From Allomuricauda sp. ARW1Y1 (GTDB lineage Bacteria > Bacteroidota > Bacteroidia > Flavobacteriales > Flavobacteriaceae): a stretch of 64,000 nt of DNA. The notes under the pieces are model-generated. The model worked only from the letters and a program-made list of their open reading frames with translations. It was not told the DNA's origin and ran no database searches. The stretch lies in contig NZ_JACBZU010000002.1 in NCBI RefSeq assembly GCF_013407935.1, positions 744,001 to 808,000 of the forward strand. The letters run 5' to 3'. The position numbers and the translations under genes are program-made. Position 1 is the first letter of the stretch; the number at the start of each line of letters is the position of its first letter. Below are positions 26,114 through 35,664 of the stretch, piece after piece.

Positions 26114-27337
26114 ATGCCCATTTTATCTAAGTTCAAAAGTACAGTTTTATTGTTGTTTTTGGTGTTTTCCGCTTGCAAGGGACAACAAAAAGATGCCGAG
26201 ACCACCCCACTATTCGAAACAGATGCACCAGCACCGATTATCATTGCCGCCAATAGGACAGCAGCTTACCTACCCCACTTACAAGGGAAAAACGTAGGCG
26301 TGGTGGCCAATCCGACCACTGTTGTCTTCCATAAAAAAGGATACACCCATTTGGTGGACTCCTTGCTCACCTCTGGGATTCAAGTGAAAAAAGTCTTTGC
26401 TCCAGAACACGGATTTCGAGGTACGGCCGATGCGGGAGAGCATGTGAAAGATGGTGTGGACACCCAGACCGGGCTTCCCATTATTTCGCTTTATGGCAAA
26501 AACCGAAAACCTTCGGGGGAGCAATTAAGCAATCTGGATATTATTGTTTTTGATATTCAGGACGTAGGGGTTCGATTTTACACTTACATTGCCACTTTGC
26601 AGTTGGTAATGGAGGCCTGCTCCGAAAACAATAAACCCATCATCCTTTTGGACCGACCCAATCCCAACGGGCATTATGTGGACGGCCCCACGATGCTAAA
26701 GGAACATACCAGCTATTTGGGCATGAACCCCATTCCATTGGTATATGGGATGACCATGGGCGAATATGCCCAAATGCTCAACGGCGAAGGTTGGTTGGAG
26801 AATAGCAGGAAAGCAGATTTGACCGTGATTCCGTTGGAGAACTACACCCATCAATCCGAGTATCAGCTACCCATACGACCTTCTCCCAATTTATCCAATG
26901 ATACGTCCATCAACTTATATCCGAGTTTGGGGCTGTTCGAGGGTACCAATGTAAACGCTGGGCGCGGCACTGAATTTCAGTTCCAACGTTATGGCGCTTC
27001 GTTTATGGACAGCACCAAGTATGAATTTAGCTATGTCCCCGAACCCAACTTTGGGTCCAAATACCCCAAAGAGGAAGGAAAAACTTGCTATGGGCGTGAT
27101 TTGTCCCATGTGCCACGTATGAGCGAAGTTTCCATGGAATGGATCATTGACGCTTACAAGAATACCTTGGACAAATCCAAATTCTTTTTAACGGACGGAT
27201 TTACCAAACACGCTGGAACACCGCTCTTACAACAACAGATTGAGCAGGGCATGACCAATGATGAAATAAAGGCCACTTGGCAGGATGATTTGGCTAGCTT
27301 CAAGAAAACCCGGGAGAAGTATTTGATTTATGACTAA
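26114..27337 (+). CDS. namZ: Exo-beta-N-acetylmuramidase NamZ lipoprotein (GH171, DUF1343)
   Basis: This 407-residue lipoprotein (lipobox LVFSAC, Cys21) belongs to DUF1343, now known as the exo-lytic beta-N-acetylmuramidase NamZ (GH171). Conserved stretches include FAPEHGFRGTADAGEHV, IVFDIQDVGVRFYTYIATLQ and NLSNDTSINLYPSLGLFEGT. NamZ removes N-acetylmuramic acid from the non-reducing end of peptidoglycan fragments, supporting cell-wall salvage in the periplasm. No MurNAc kinase or etherase gene is adjacent here. The ATG at 26114 gives a good signal peptide; the divergent permease starts 3 bp away, so promoters must overlap coding sequence. The 3' end overlaps the convergent desaturase gene by 4 bp. 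Confidence 0.87.
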   Translation: MPILSKFKSTVLLLFLVFSACKGQQKDAETTPLFETDAPAPIIIAANRTAAYLPHLQGKNVGVVANPTTVVFHKKGYTHLVDSLLTSGIQVKKVFAPEHGFRGTADAGEHVKDGVDTQTGLPIISLYGKNRKPSGEQLSNLDIIVFDIQDVGVRFYTYIATLQLVMEACSENNKPIILLDRPNPNGHYVDGPTMLKEHTSYLGMNPIPLVYGMTMGEYAQMLNGEGWLENSRKADLTVIPLENYTHQSEYQLPIRPSPNLSNDTSINLYPSLGLFEGTNVNAGRGTEFQFQRYGASFMDSTKYEFSYVPEPNFGSKYPKEEGKTCYGRDLSHVPRMSEVSMEWIIDAYKNTLDKSKFFLTDGFTKHAGTPLLQQQIEQGMTNDEIKATWQDDLASFKKTREKYLIYD

Positions 27338-28164
27338 CCCTCCGTTGTAGGCCTTCTATACTTATGGAAAGGTTGTTTTAGCAGCCCTTTGATGCTGCTG
27401 TTCTCTTTTTCATCAGGAAACGTGTCGACTCCATAAACGATATTTTTGGGGTCCATGGACATATAGGTACCGAACAATCGGTCCCAAATCGAAAAAATAT
27501 TCCCATAATTGGAATCGGTATAGGGCAATTGATAATGGTGATGCACTTTGTGCATGTCCGGGCTCACGATAATCCAACTTAGCGCGTTGTCCACCTTTCT
27601 CGGCAAACTAATATTGGCATGATTGAATTGTGAAAACACCACCGACAAACTCTGGTACAGCATGATGATGCCAATAGGCGCACCAACCACGAGTACTCCA
27701 ACTAAGGTAAAGAAATACCGAATCAAACTTTCCAATGGATGGTGGCGGTTGGCCGTTGTGGTATCCACATTATGGTCGGAATGGTGCACTAAATGTACCA
27801 TCCACAAAGGTTTTACCTTGTGCTCTACCCAATGTGCCGTGTAAGCCCCTATCAAATCCAAAAACATGACCCCTAATACCACATAAAGCCAAAGCGGCAT
27901 CTCCGGCAGCCAATTGATAATACCAAAATCGTTGGCAACAGCCCAATCGGATGACTTGAGCAGCAAGAAAGCCAGCGGAAAGTTCACGATAATCGTGGTC
28001 ATTGTAAAAAAGAAATTGGGAACCGAATGCCTCCATTTTTTATAGGGCACGTTGAACAAGGGTACAATTCCTTCCAAAATCCAGAAAAAAGTTATTCCTC
28101 CCACCAAGATCAAACTACGGTGCCAGGAAGGAATGGTCTCGAAATATGAAATAAGCTGCTCCAT
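27334..28164 (-). CDS. Sterol desaturase / fatty acid hydroxylase family membrane protein
   Basis: This 276-residue membrane enzyme has several helices and the eight-histidine di-iron motif of the fatty acid hydroxylase superfamily: HWVEH (111-115), HLVHHSDH (124-131), HH at 141-142, and a later HKVHHHYQLPY. It should use O2 to hydroxylate or desaturate a lipid or carotenoid-like substrate in the inner membrane. Bacteroidota often carry such genes of unknown substrate. It is the downstream partner (22 bp from the YkgJ gene's stop, same strand) in a possible two-gene unit. A carotenoid hydroxylase role is possible given the rhodopsin genes, but the distance is 19 kb and the link is weak. Confidence 0.83.
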   Translation of the reverse strand: MEQLISYFETIPSWHRSLILVGGITFFWILEGIVPLFNVPYKKWRHSVPNFFFTMTTIIVNFPLAFLLLKSSDWAVANDFGIINWLPEMPLWLYVVLGVMFLDLIGAYTAHWVEHKVKPLWMVHLVHHSDHNVDTTTANRHHPLESLIRYFFTLVGVLVVGAPIGIIMLYQSLSVVFSQFNHANISLPRKVDNALSWIIVSPDMHKVHHHYQLPYTDSNYGNIFSIWDRLFGTYMSMDPKNIVYGVDTFPDEKENSSIKGLLKQPFHKYRRPTTEG

Positions 28165-28185
28165 ATTCCCAAATATAATAAATCG

Positions 28186-28680
28186 TCAAAATTTTATAGC
28201 CTTTTTCATTTCCTCCACAATGTTAAAGGCAGCTGGGCAGATTGCTACATTCTTTAAGGTGAGATTGGAGATTTGTTGGAACTTTTTTCTATCCGTATGC
28301 GGAAACTCTCGGCAAGCCTTGGGGCGAACATCATAAATGGAACAGTAATTGTCCTCGCCCAAAAATGTACAGGGCACAGACTGAAGCACGTAGTCATTCT
28401 CCTCATCGACTCGTAAAAAGGCATCGATAAATTGAGAAGGCTTCATCCTAAAATGCTTGGCAATGCGTTCAATATCCGCGTTGGTGAACAAGGGACCTGT
28501 GGTCTTGCAACAATTGGCACAAGAAAGACAGTCCGTTCGCTCGAATTCGGCATTATGCAGTTGTTGCATAGTGTAGTCCAAATCCTTGGGAGGGCGTTTT
28601 TTTAACTTGGCAAAGAATTTTTTATTCTCGGAATGCTTTTCCCTAGCTTTTTGAGGCAATTCCCGGAGTTGTTCATCCAT
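28186..28680 (-). CDS. YkgJ-family cysteine-cluster protein
   Basis: This 164-residue cytoplasmic protein carries the YkgJ/PF03692 cysteine cluster: CLSCANCCKTTGPLF near residue 65, followed by CTFLGEDNYCSIYDVRPKAC and a late CPA. These cysteines probably bind zinc or an iron-sulfur cluster; the function of the family is not known. I start at the ATG at 28678-28680, because longer in-frame starts would run into the divergent methyltransferase gene. It precedes the desaturase-like gene on the same strand. Confidence 0.8.
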   Translation of the reverse strand: MDEQLRELPQKAREKHSENKKFFAKLKKRPPKDLDYTMQQLHNAEFERTDCLSCANCCKTTGPLFTNADIERIAKHFRMKPSQFIDAFLRVDEENDYVLQSVPCTFLGEDNYCSIYDVRPKACREFPHTDRKKFQQISNLTLKNVAICPAAFNIVEEMKKAIKF

Positions 28681-28751
28681 AATGCACAAACTTATCCATT
28701 TTAAACCTTTCTCTCCAATTAAAGTCACACCTTTGCAAAAACAATCCCCAT

Positions 28752-29462
28752 ATGGCCGACATTTTTGGAAAGGCATTGCAGGATTATCAAAAAGGGCAAT
28801 ACACCGAGGATATCAAAACCTACTCCTCTTTGGATGAGGAGGACGTCATCCCTTTGCCCTATATGTTCCGAACATTTAGTGAAATGCCCCAAATTGAGCA
28901 AAAAGCGTTGCAATTGGCGCGCGGAAAAGTGTTGGATGTAGGGGCCGGTGCAGGAAGTCATTCACTCTTCCTACAGAACAAAGGATTGGAGGTAACTGCT
29001 TTGGATAGTTCCAAAGGCTGTATCGAAGTCTGCCAAGCACGTGGGGTAGAATCAACCATATGCAGTCCTATTTTGGATTATTCCGAAGAAAGATATGACA
29101 CCCTCCTTTTACTGATGAACGGTATTGGATTGGCGGGCCAACTCAAAAATTTGAGTGGTTTTTTTCAGCATTTGGCCTCATTATTGCAGCCTAATGGTCA
29201 GATATTACTGGACTCCAGCGATATCATTTACATGTTTGAACAAGATGAGGATGGTGGCTATTGGATTCCCAATGACGGGACGTATTATGGTGAAGTCCAA
29301 TTTGAAATGGAATATAAGGGGCAAAAAAGTGAACCTTTTGATTGGGTTTACGTAGATTTTGATACCTTGCAAAACGCCTGCGAGTCAAATGGTTTCAATT
29401 GCGAGCTTGTAATTTCTGGCGAGCATTTCGACTATTTAGCAAAGCTGACCTTAAAAACATAA
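28752..29462 (+). CDS. Class I SAM-dependent methyltransferase
   Basis: This 236-residue protein has a Rossmann-type methyltransferase core. Motif I is VLDVGAGAGSHSLFL, motif II contains VTALDSS, and LLLMNGIGLAGQL matches the region after strand 4. A C-terminal YVDFDTLQNACESNGFNCEL is typical of small-molecule methyltransferases. There is no signal peptide, so it acts in the cytoplasm. The substrate is unknown. It is divergent from the YkgJ gene, and the next gene, an exported protease-like lipoprotein, follows by 41 bp with no clear functional tie. Confidence 0.82.
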   Translation: MADIFGKALQDYQKGQYTEDIKTYSSLDEEDVIPLPYMFRTFSEMPQIEQKALQLARGKVLDVGAGAGSHSLFLQNKGLEVTALDSSKGCIEVCQARGVESTICSPILDYSEERYDTLLLLMNGIGLAGQLKNLSGFFQHLASLLQPNGQILLDSSDIIYMFEQDEDGGYWIPNDGTYYGEVQFEMEYKGQKSEPFDWVYVDFDTLQNACESNGFNCELVISGEHFDYLAKLTLKT

Positions 29463-29503
29463 TAGATTCCGGCAAGGAACGTTTTTTGTTTATACTGATT
29501 GCT

Positions 29504-30325
29504 ATGAAAAAAATTGCGCTATACACTTTGTTTGGCCTTGGGTTACTTATGGGTTGCTCCAAGGATTCGACCCCGACATCCACGGATTCCAACGCCAATC
29601 TTAGGGCAGGAAACCTTTTATCTACAGGTGCTTCGGCCAGGGACTTACTTTCCAACGACGTTTACGATAAACTTTTGATAGAAATTGATTACGTAAACGG
29701 TTTCGCCCCAACCGCAGAGGCTATAGCCAATTTTGAAGAATTTTTAAGGCATCACACCTTTAAGGAAGATATTGAATTTATATATACCGCATTAGCTTCT
29801 CCCAATGAACAAAGCCTGACCCTGGAAGAGGTGGTAGAACTGGAAAGGGAGAATAGGGACGAATACAACAGCGGGTCTACCATTACCGTACACATTTATT
29901 TTGCCGATGCACCTGCCGAAACCGATGACGAAGAAAACAATCTAGTGACCCTTGGTGCGGTGTACCGGAACACCTCCATGGTCATTTATGAATCCACCAT
30001 CCAAGAGATTGCCAATAGCAGTACAGCTGTCAGCACCGAAGATGTGGAAACAGCGACTTTGATACATGAATTCGGGCATTTGTTCGGCTTGGTGAACCTT
30101 TCCACACAGTCGGTGAACGACCACGAAGAGACCACCGTTAATGAGGAAGGTGTGGAAGAAGGCAATAACCATTGTAATGTTGATGGCTGTTTGATGCGTT
30201 CCGAACTGGAATTTGGTTCTTCTTTATTGAAGCAAATGGAAAGCAATGCGTCCAAAGGACTGGCTACCATTCCCAACTTGGATGCTGAATGCATTTTGGA
30301 CCTTCAGAAATACGGAGGGCGTTAA
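29504..30325 (+). CDS. Zinc-metalloprotease-like lipoprotein (HEXXH)
   Basis: This 273-residue lipoprotein (lipobox LLMGC, Cys18) carries HEFGHLFGLVN starting near residue 188, an HExxHxxGxxN zinc-protease signature of metzincin type. An expected third ligand and a Met-turn are not obvious; a later CNVDGCLMRSEL may serve, since CLM is common near the metal site in Bacteroidota 'membrane metalloproteases'. The ATG at 29504 begins the leader. Some in-frame upstream sequence overlaps the methyltransferase gene and is ignored. The protein probably acts on surface or periplasmic proteins; the substrate is unknown. Confidence 0.78.
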   Translation: MKKIALYTLFGLGLLMGCSKDSTPTSTDSNANLRAGNLLSTGASARDLLSNDVYDKLLIEIDYVNGFAPTAEAIANFEEFLRHHTFKEDIEFIYTALASPNEQSLTLEEVVELERENRDEYNSGSTITVHIYFADAPAETDDEENNLVTLGAVYRNTSMVIYESTIQEIANSSTAVSTEDVETATLIHEFGHLFGLVNLSTQSVNDHEETTVNEEGVEEGNNHCNVDGCLMRSELEFGSSLLKQMESNASKGLATIPNLDAECILDLQKYGGR

Positions 30326-30337
30326 TCTTGTACTTTT

Positions 30338-30970
30338 TTAAGGGATGTTCAAGTATTTGTGGGTCTGCAAGGAAACTTTCCATTTAGGGTGTTTCATGAC
30401 ATAATCCACAATAAGCGGCATAATTTTGTCCCGCACGCTCCATTCGGGCTGTAGATACAGGATGCAATCCTCACTCACTTGTGCAGCTTGTTCTTCGGCA
30501 AAGATAAAATCGTGCTTGTTGTAAACGATTACCTTGAGTTCATGGGCTTTTTTGTGGATGTCGCCCACGGGTAATTTGTTCTTTTTTGGGGACAGGCAAA
30601 TCCAATCCCAAACCCCGGTCAACGGATAAGCACCAGAGGTTTCGATATGGATGTTCATGTTCTTGGCCTTCAATCCTTCTGTTAGCGGTCCCATATCCCA
30701 AGTGAGCGGTTCCCCGCCGGTAATCACTATGGTATTGGAATACTTTTCGGCATTGGCCACAATGCTATCAATTTGCGTTGGCGGATGGGTTTCGGCGTTC
30801 CAACTTTCTTTTACGTCGCACCAATGGCATCCTACATCACAGCCCCCTACCCTTATAAAATAAGCGGCTGCTCCCTTGTGGAAGCCTTCCCCCTGAATGG
30901 TATAAAACTCTTCCATCAAAGGCAGCATGAGACCCTTTTCTACCAAATCCATCACGTTTTCTTCAACCAT
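30338..30970 (-). CDS. queE: 7-carboxy-7-deazaguanine synthase QueE
   Basis: This 210-residue radical-SAM enzyme fits QueE: FYTIQGEGFHKGAAAYFIR, then the compact iron-sulfur motif Cys44-x3-Cys48-x2-Cys51 (GCDVGCHWCDVKESW), then VITGGEPLTWD and IHIETSGAYPL. It rearranges 6-carboxy-tetrahydropterin to 7-carboxy-7-deazaguanine for queuosine tRNA modification, in the cytoplasm. Other que genes are not in this window. It is convergent with the metalloprotease gene (12-bp gap) and follows the T9SS lectin gene's promoter side by 47 bp; no functional link is apparent. An internal ATG six codons in is an alternative start. Confidence 0.92.
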   Translation of the reverse strand: MVEENVMDLVEKGLMLPLMEEFYTIQGEGFHKGAAAYFIRVGGCDVGCHWCDVKESWNAETHPPTQIDSIVANAEKYSNTIVITGGEPLTWDMGPLTEGLKAKNMNIHIETSGAYPLTGVWDWICLSPKKNKLPVGDIHKKAHELKVIVYNKHDFIFAEEQAAQVSEDCILYLQPEWSVRDKIMPLIVDYVMKHPKWKVSLQTHKYLNIP

Positions 30971-31017
30971 GGCACAAAGATACTACGAAGAAATTGTATG
31001 ATCGTGAAACTTGGCAA

Positions 31018-33540
31018 TTATTGCTTCAAGGTAAAGTGTCCCTTTTTAAGATGCACCTTGCCATTTACATCCCTAAGTTCCAAGGCATACCAATAATCGG
31101 ATGGAGGCATTGGTTGGCCATCAAAAAAGCCGTTCCAGCCAGCCACTAAAGGGTTGGTTTGGGCGAGCAATCGACCATAACGATCAAACACATAAAAAGT
31201 GCCTTGCTCATAAAATGCTGTGGTGACCCCTAAAATTGTCACCGTATCGTTGATGCCATCATTATTTGGGGTCAGGAATTTGGAGACACCAATAACACCA
31301 ATGCTGATTTCATCCATGCCACAACCGTTCAAATCCATGGCATACAAGGTATGGAGCCCGGGGGTTACATTGGTGAAAACACCTTCCTGCTGCACATTGT
31401 TAGGGTCATCCAAGGCAAAAACATATTCCCCAATACCCAATTGTCCTTCCCGATGATTCACAATTATGGTTCCCGTTTCGCCGTCATCCTCAACTTGAAT
31501 AAACTGAGGCGACAAGGCAGGAGGTCCAGATTCGGTCACCTGAAACGATTGCCGCTCTCCCACACAACCTGATTCCGAGGTAGCCTTAACACTATACATT
31601 CCTTGTTGTGAAATACGTATCCTCACTGTTGTTCCGACCACCTGACCTGCTTCATTGAACCACTCATACGTATGATCGCCGTTGGCAGCAAATGGTTCCA
31701 CCAATACGCTCTCTCCGGTACAATAGATATAGTCGTCCTCCACAGAAAAGGACGGAATGGGATTGACACTGAGCAATACGTTTGGACCTACACCAAAGCA
31801 AGTCCCCGAGGTGCTGTCCTCTACCCTTACAAAGAGTGTTTCGGCAAAAGGTGTGGCATTGGTATAATTATCACTTTGAGAAATCGCATTCCTGCTGAGG
31901 TAAGCATCACCCTCACTGACATAAAACGAGACGGACAGATTTTGATTTGTGGGAAACTCCGAAAGAATGGCATTGCTAGCCTCTTGCAAGTCAAAGGAAG
32001 CGATACCGTCCATTGCTCCTTCATCACATTTTTCTTGTTCAAATACGTAATTTGCATGCAAAGAGGTAGTGCTTTCCTCCAAAAACATCCTTCCGACCGA
32101 ATAACAGAAATCGCCTGTCCCCTCCACCCGAAAAAACACCTCATCAGCAGTGGAAATACTAAACATTTCGTCATCCAAAGGGTTGATGTTATTTTCTGCA
32201 TCGTTTTCCGAAAGATGGAATGTTATGGTGTAATTATCGGGATTCGCGATTATCAAGCTGTTATATTGTGGCAGATTGAAAAACACATCTTGTCCTGAAC
32301 TGCAATTGGCCACCGTAAAATCACTGTTCACCTGTGGTTTAATTTGCACCTGGGCATCAACGGGAATTCGTTCACCGTTCAGGCATCCATTGTAGGAAGC
32401 CATAGCATAAAACGTGGTGCTGGCGGTTACATCAGTAGTAAAATTAGTGCCAGTAGCTATAGGGACACTACCTGTTGGTTCATCAAACCAAACCACCTCT
32501 CCCAATGTGGATTCCGCGCTCAGCGTTATGGTTCCGGCACCGCAAATAACCGCTGGGTTGGTAGTGAAGATTTTTGGCGTAGTTATTTTGGTACTTGCAG
32601 AAAGTGTCAACACAGGATCTCCGGGCATCCCACCATATTCCACTATATATCCCTTAGGTTGGTAATCGCCGGTAGGGTCTCCGGTTATGGACAAATCGTT
32701 CCACGACCCCGTGATTCCAACTCCCGGAGCGGTGATATGGGCGTAATCCTCGTCATTAAGGTTATTGGGTTCATTGGTGTTCCAAAAGGCAAAATTTGGA
32801 GAAGTGCCATTAGCATCTCCGTTCCAAAAAACAGTTCCTGCCTCGGGACCGGTGGCCCACCTCCAAACCCCTTCAATCACACTGTCCGTTCCGCCAATCC
32901 AACCTGTCCCCGACGCCTGCTCTCCCGTAAGTTGGGCCTCTGCATCGGAGGTAATAGTGGCCAAATAGCCTTGCAATCCAAAAAAGCTCCTATTTTCTGC
33001 CGCTGCCCTAGCATCATCCCATCGTATCCCAAAAGCTTCAATGTATTCATAATAATGCCCCGTTTCGGGCAAATAGTTGGCACTACCTATGGTAAATGAA
33101 AAGAACTTCTCTTCGGTTGGCGATGTGGAACTGCTCTCGAACACAACGTCATTTACCGCGGCAATTAAATCAACATAGGCAACTGCACCTCCTGAAGACC
33201 CAGTAAGCGTTAGCTTTCCTTCTTGGCTATTCCAACTTACCGCAACATTGGGGTGGCTGTTTTCCAAACGCAAGGTATCCAATCCCCGTTCATAGCCTGT
33301 TGATATCTGAATGTAAAAAGCGTCTATTTCCGTATCGTCGGGGTCGGTAATCGTAAATGTTGTAGCAACGGGAATAGAAGTGAGGGGGCAATACATTTGG
33401 TCTCCGGTGGCGTTTACCTCCGGGGCCACATTGCTCTGGGAATAAATGAAATATGGGATACAACAAAAGAAACAGATAAAAAGAGAAAGTCTTCTTACTG
33501 TTTCCGCACAGAAATGTTTTAAAAAATAGCGTTCTGGCAT
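31018..33540 (-). CDS. T9SS type B secreted protein with C-type lectin domain
   Basis: This 840-residue protein is exported (leader about 1-34). It has an N-terminal region beginning APEVNATGDQMYC, then a C-type lectin-like domain (about 165-305; HYYEYIEAFGIRWDDARAAA, GYLATITSDAEAQL, GWIGGTD, WNTNEPNN, all lectin hallmarks). Several Ig-like/adhesin repeats follow (about 310-740). The C-terminus is a type B T9SS sorting domain (TPNNDGINDTVTILG, FDRYGRLL, DYWYALELRD). It would be displayed or released at the cell surface by the gliding/Por secretion system and could bind calcium-dependent sugar or protein ligands. The gene is single, facing queE in the same strand; the ligand is unknown. Confidence 0.88.
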   Translation of the reverse strand: MPERYFLKHFCAETVRRLSLFICFFCCIPYFIYSQSNVAPEVNATGDQMYCPLTSIPVATTFTITDPDDTEIDAFYIQISTGYERGLDTLRLENSHPNVAVSWNSQEGKLTLTGSSGGAVAYVDLIAAVNDVVFESSSTSPTEEKFFSFTIGSANYLPETGHYYEYIEAFGIRWDDARAAAENRSFFGLQGYLATITSDAEAQLTGEQASGTGWIGGTDSVIEGVWRWATGPEAGTVFWNGDANGTSPNFAFWNTNEPNNLNDEDYAHITAPGVGITGSWNDLSITGDPTGDYQPKGYIVEYGGMPGDPVLTLSASTKITTPKIFTTNPAVICGAGTITLSAESTLGEVVWFDEPTGSVPIATGTNFTTDVTASTTFYAMASYNGCLNGERIPVDAQVQIKPQVNSDFTVANCSSGQDVFFNLPQYNSLIIANPDNYTITFHLSENDAENNINPLDDEMFSISTADEVFFRVEGTGDFCYSVGRMFLEESTTSLHANYVFEQEKCDEGAMDGIASFDLQEASNAILSEFPTNQNLSVSFYVSEGDAYLSRNAISQSDNYTNATPFAETLFVRVEDSTSGTCFGVGPNVLLSVNPIPSFSVEDDYIYCTGESVLVEPFAANGDHTYEWFNEAGQVVGTTVRIRISQQGMYSVKATSESGCVGERQSFQVTESGPPALSPQFIQVEDDGETGTIIVNHREGQLGIGEYVFALDDPNNVQQEGVFTNVTPGLHTLYAMDLNGCGMDEISIGVIGVSKFLTPNNDGINDTVTILGVTTAFYEQGTFYVFDRYGRLLAQTNPLVAGWNGFFDGQPMPPSDYWYALELRDVNGKVHLKKGHFTLKQ

Positions 33541-33638
33541 GCTTTAATTTCTGAATCCATGAAGATACTCACATCTATGGATCAGACCCAATTTTTAAAG
33601 CCCTTTGCCACAATATCCTCGATATATCGATTAACTGC

Positions 33639-34091
33639 CTATTTTACGGCAATCACATCAATTTCGATTTGCCCATTGGCAGCAATGTCCTTTGCGGCAA
33701 AGGTGGTCCGGGCCGGTTTTCGGGTAAAGTATTGGGTATAAATTTCATTGAAGGCCGAAAAATCCTCGATATTCGCCAAAATGACCGTGCATTTTACCAC
33801 GTTGTCCAAGGTCATACCATGCTGGGTCAAAACCTCCGAAATATTTTGAATTGCCTGTTGGGTCTCCGCCTGAATCCCTCCGGAAACCAAAGTACGTGTG
33901 CTGTGGTCCATACCTATTTGTCCGGCCAAAAAATACAGGTTTCCTGCCTGCACCACATCGCTAAAAGGAGCATTTTGTTTTTTGGGCTCGTGTGATGGGT
34001 GAAAAATCAGTTCAGTATCTTCTTGTGCACAAGCGGTTGAGATAGAGCCTCCCAACAGAAAAATCAAAATAACATATCGAAAAGGTTTCAT
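33639..34091 (-). CDS. RidA-family protein with an export signal
   Basis: This 150-residue protein has the RidA/YjgF fold: AGNLYFLAGQIGMD, IQAETQQAIQNISEVLTQHG and KPARTTFAAKDI, with the Arg (ARTTF) that RidA enzymes use to deaminate enamine/imine intermediates. In place of a cytosolic start it has a leader (MKPFRYVILIFLLGGSIS, then TACAQE) that could be a lipobox or a normal cleavage site. RidA is usually a cytoplasmic detoxifier of 2-aminoacrylate, so export is unusual. The gene is divergent from the HerA-like gene by 56 bp. Confidence 0.8.
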   Translation of the reverse strand: MKPFRYVILIFLLGGSISTACAQEDTELIFHPSHEPKKQNAPFSDVVQAGNLYFLAGQIGMDHSTRTLVSGGIQAETQQAIQNISEVLTQHGMTLDNVVKCTVILANIEDFSAFNEIYTQYFTRKPARTTFAAKDIAANGQIEIDVIAVK

Positions 34092-34147
34092 AATCCAGTT
34101 TTTAGTTTTGCTTAAAATTACCCTATTTTTATCGGAAATTGAACAGC

Positions 34148-35656
34148 ATGGGCAACAAAGAACAGTTCATCGAACATATTGACCAAGGGTACGCCACCAA
34201 AGGTGATTTTATCATCGTGGGCGCCGGAATGCTCGATGGGGAAACCATGACCAACGCATTTGTCAAGATTCCGCTCAAAACCATGAATCGCCACGGACTT
34301 ATTGCAGGGGCTACGGGTACAGGAAAGACCAAGACCTTGCAGGTATTGGCCGAAAATCTGTCTGACAAAGGAATTCCCGTACTGCTAATGGACCTTAAAG
34401 GTGATCTTAGTGGTATAGCCCAACCAAGTCCCGGACACCCCAAAATCGATGAACGCCATGCAAAAATTGGACTCCCGTTCGAAGCCAAGGGGTTTCCTGT
34501 TGAAATTTTATCGCTCTCCGAGCAAAATGGTGTCCGCTTACGGGCCACCGTCTCTGAATTTGGACCTGTACTGCTTTCGCGGATTCTCGACCTAAGCGTT
34601 ACCCAAGAAGGTATTGTTGCCGTGGTATTCAAATATTGTGACGATAACAAGCTGCCGCTTTTAGATCTTAAGGACTTCAAAAAAGTGCTACAGTACGCCA
34701 CGGGAGAAGGCAAGGATGAGTTTCAAAAAGCATACGGTCGCATTTCCACAAGCTCCACAGGAACTATTTTAAGGAAAATCATTGAATTGGAACAACAGGG
34801 TGCCGACCTTTTTTTTGGGGAGAAGTCCTTTGATGTGGACGATTTGGTGCGCATTGATGAAAATGGCAGAGGGTACATCAATATTATCCGTTTGACCGAT
34901 ATTCAAGACCGACCCAAACTATTTTCCACCTTTATGCTAAGTCTTTTAGCAGAGATATACTCCACCTTCCCGGAGCAGGGCGACAGCGAACGCCCCGAGT
35001 TGGTATTGTTCATTGATGAGGCCCATTTGATTTTTGACAATGCCAGCAAAGCGCTGCTCGATCAGATTGAAAGCATCGTAAAACTGATACGTTCCAAAGG
35101 AATCGGGCTTTATTTTGTGACCCAAAATCCCACCGATGTGCCGGACGATGTGTTGGCTCAATTGGGACTCAAAATCCAACATGCACTGAGGGCTTTTACG
35201 GCAAAGGACCGAAAAGCCATCAAACTAACGGCCCAAAATTATCCCATCACGGAATTTTACGATACCGCCGAAGTACTTACCTCTCTAGGTACTGGAGAAG
35301 CATTGGTTTCCGCCCTGGACGAAAAAGGCCGACCCACACCATTGGCCGCCACGATGATGCGTGCGCCCATGAGCCGTATGGATATTTTGACGGATAATGA
35401 AATTAAAGAGGTGCTGGACAATTCCAAGCTCATCAAAAAATACAACGAGGAAATCGACCGCGAAAGTGCTTACGAAATCCTGACGGAAAAAATTGAAAGG
35501 GCCGAAAAAGAGGCCGAGAAAGAAAAAGAAGAAAAAAGAACAACCCGAAGCTCTTCGAGTAGGCGCAGTACCCGTATGAACCCGGTTGTGAAAGTCTTGA
35601 CCAGTGCCACATTTATACGTGGAGTTCTGGGCGTTCTAAAAAAAGTGATCCGATAG
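34148..35656 (+). CDS. HerA-like (DUF853) ATPase
   Basis: This 502-residue protein is a HerA/FtsK-superfamily ATPase of the YjgR/DUF853 type. The Walker A is GATGTGKTKT (54-63), Walker B includes LVLFIDEAHLIFD near residue 280, and a sensor region FVTQNPTDVPDDVLAQLG is typical. It is longer than a bare HerA core and ends in a charged, Glu/Lys-rich segment before a short hydrophobic tail. Its function is not firmly known; roles in DNA translocation or repair are suggested. I start at ATG 34148, although a TTG three codons earlier is possible. A small lipoprotein gene follows 8 bp later. Confidence 0.85.
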   Translation: MGNKEQFIEHIDQGYATKGDFIIVGAGMLDGETMTNAFVKIPLKTMNRHGLIAGATGTGKTKTLQVLAENLSDKGIPVLLMDLKGDLSGIAQPSPGHPKIDERHAKIGLPFEAKGFPVEILSLSEQNGVRLRATVSEFGPVLLSRILDLSVTQEGIVAVVFKYCDDNKLPLLDLKDFKKVLQYATGEGKDEFQKAYGRISTSSTGTILRKIIELEQQGADLFFGEKSFDVDDLVRIDENGRGYINIIRLTDIQDRPKLFSTFMLSLLAEIYSTFPEQGDSERPELVLFIDEAHLIFDNASKALLDQIESIVKLIRSKGIGLYFVTQNPTDVPDDVLAQLGLKIQHALRAFTAKDRKAIKLTAQNYPITEFYDTAEVLTSLGTGEALVSALDEKGRPTPLAATMMRAPMSRMDILTDNEIKEVLDNSKLIKKYNEEIDRESAYEILTEKIERAEKEAEKEKEEKRTTRSSSSRRSTRMNPVVKVLTSATFIRGVLGVLKKVIR

Positions 35657-35664
35657 CTAATTAT

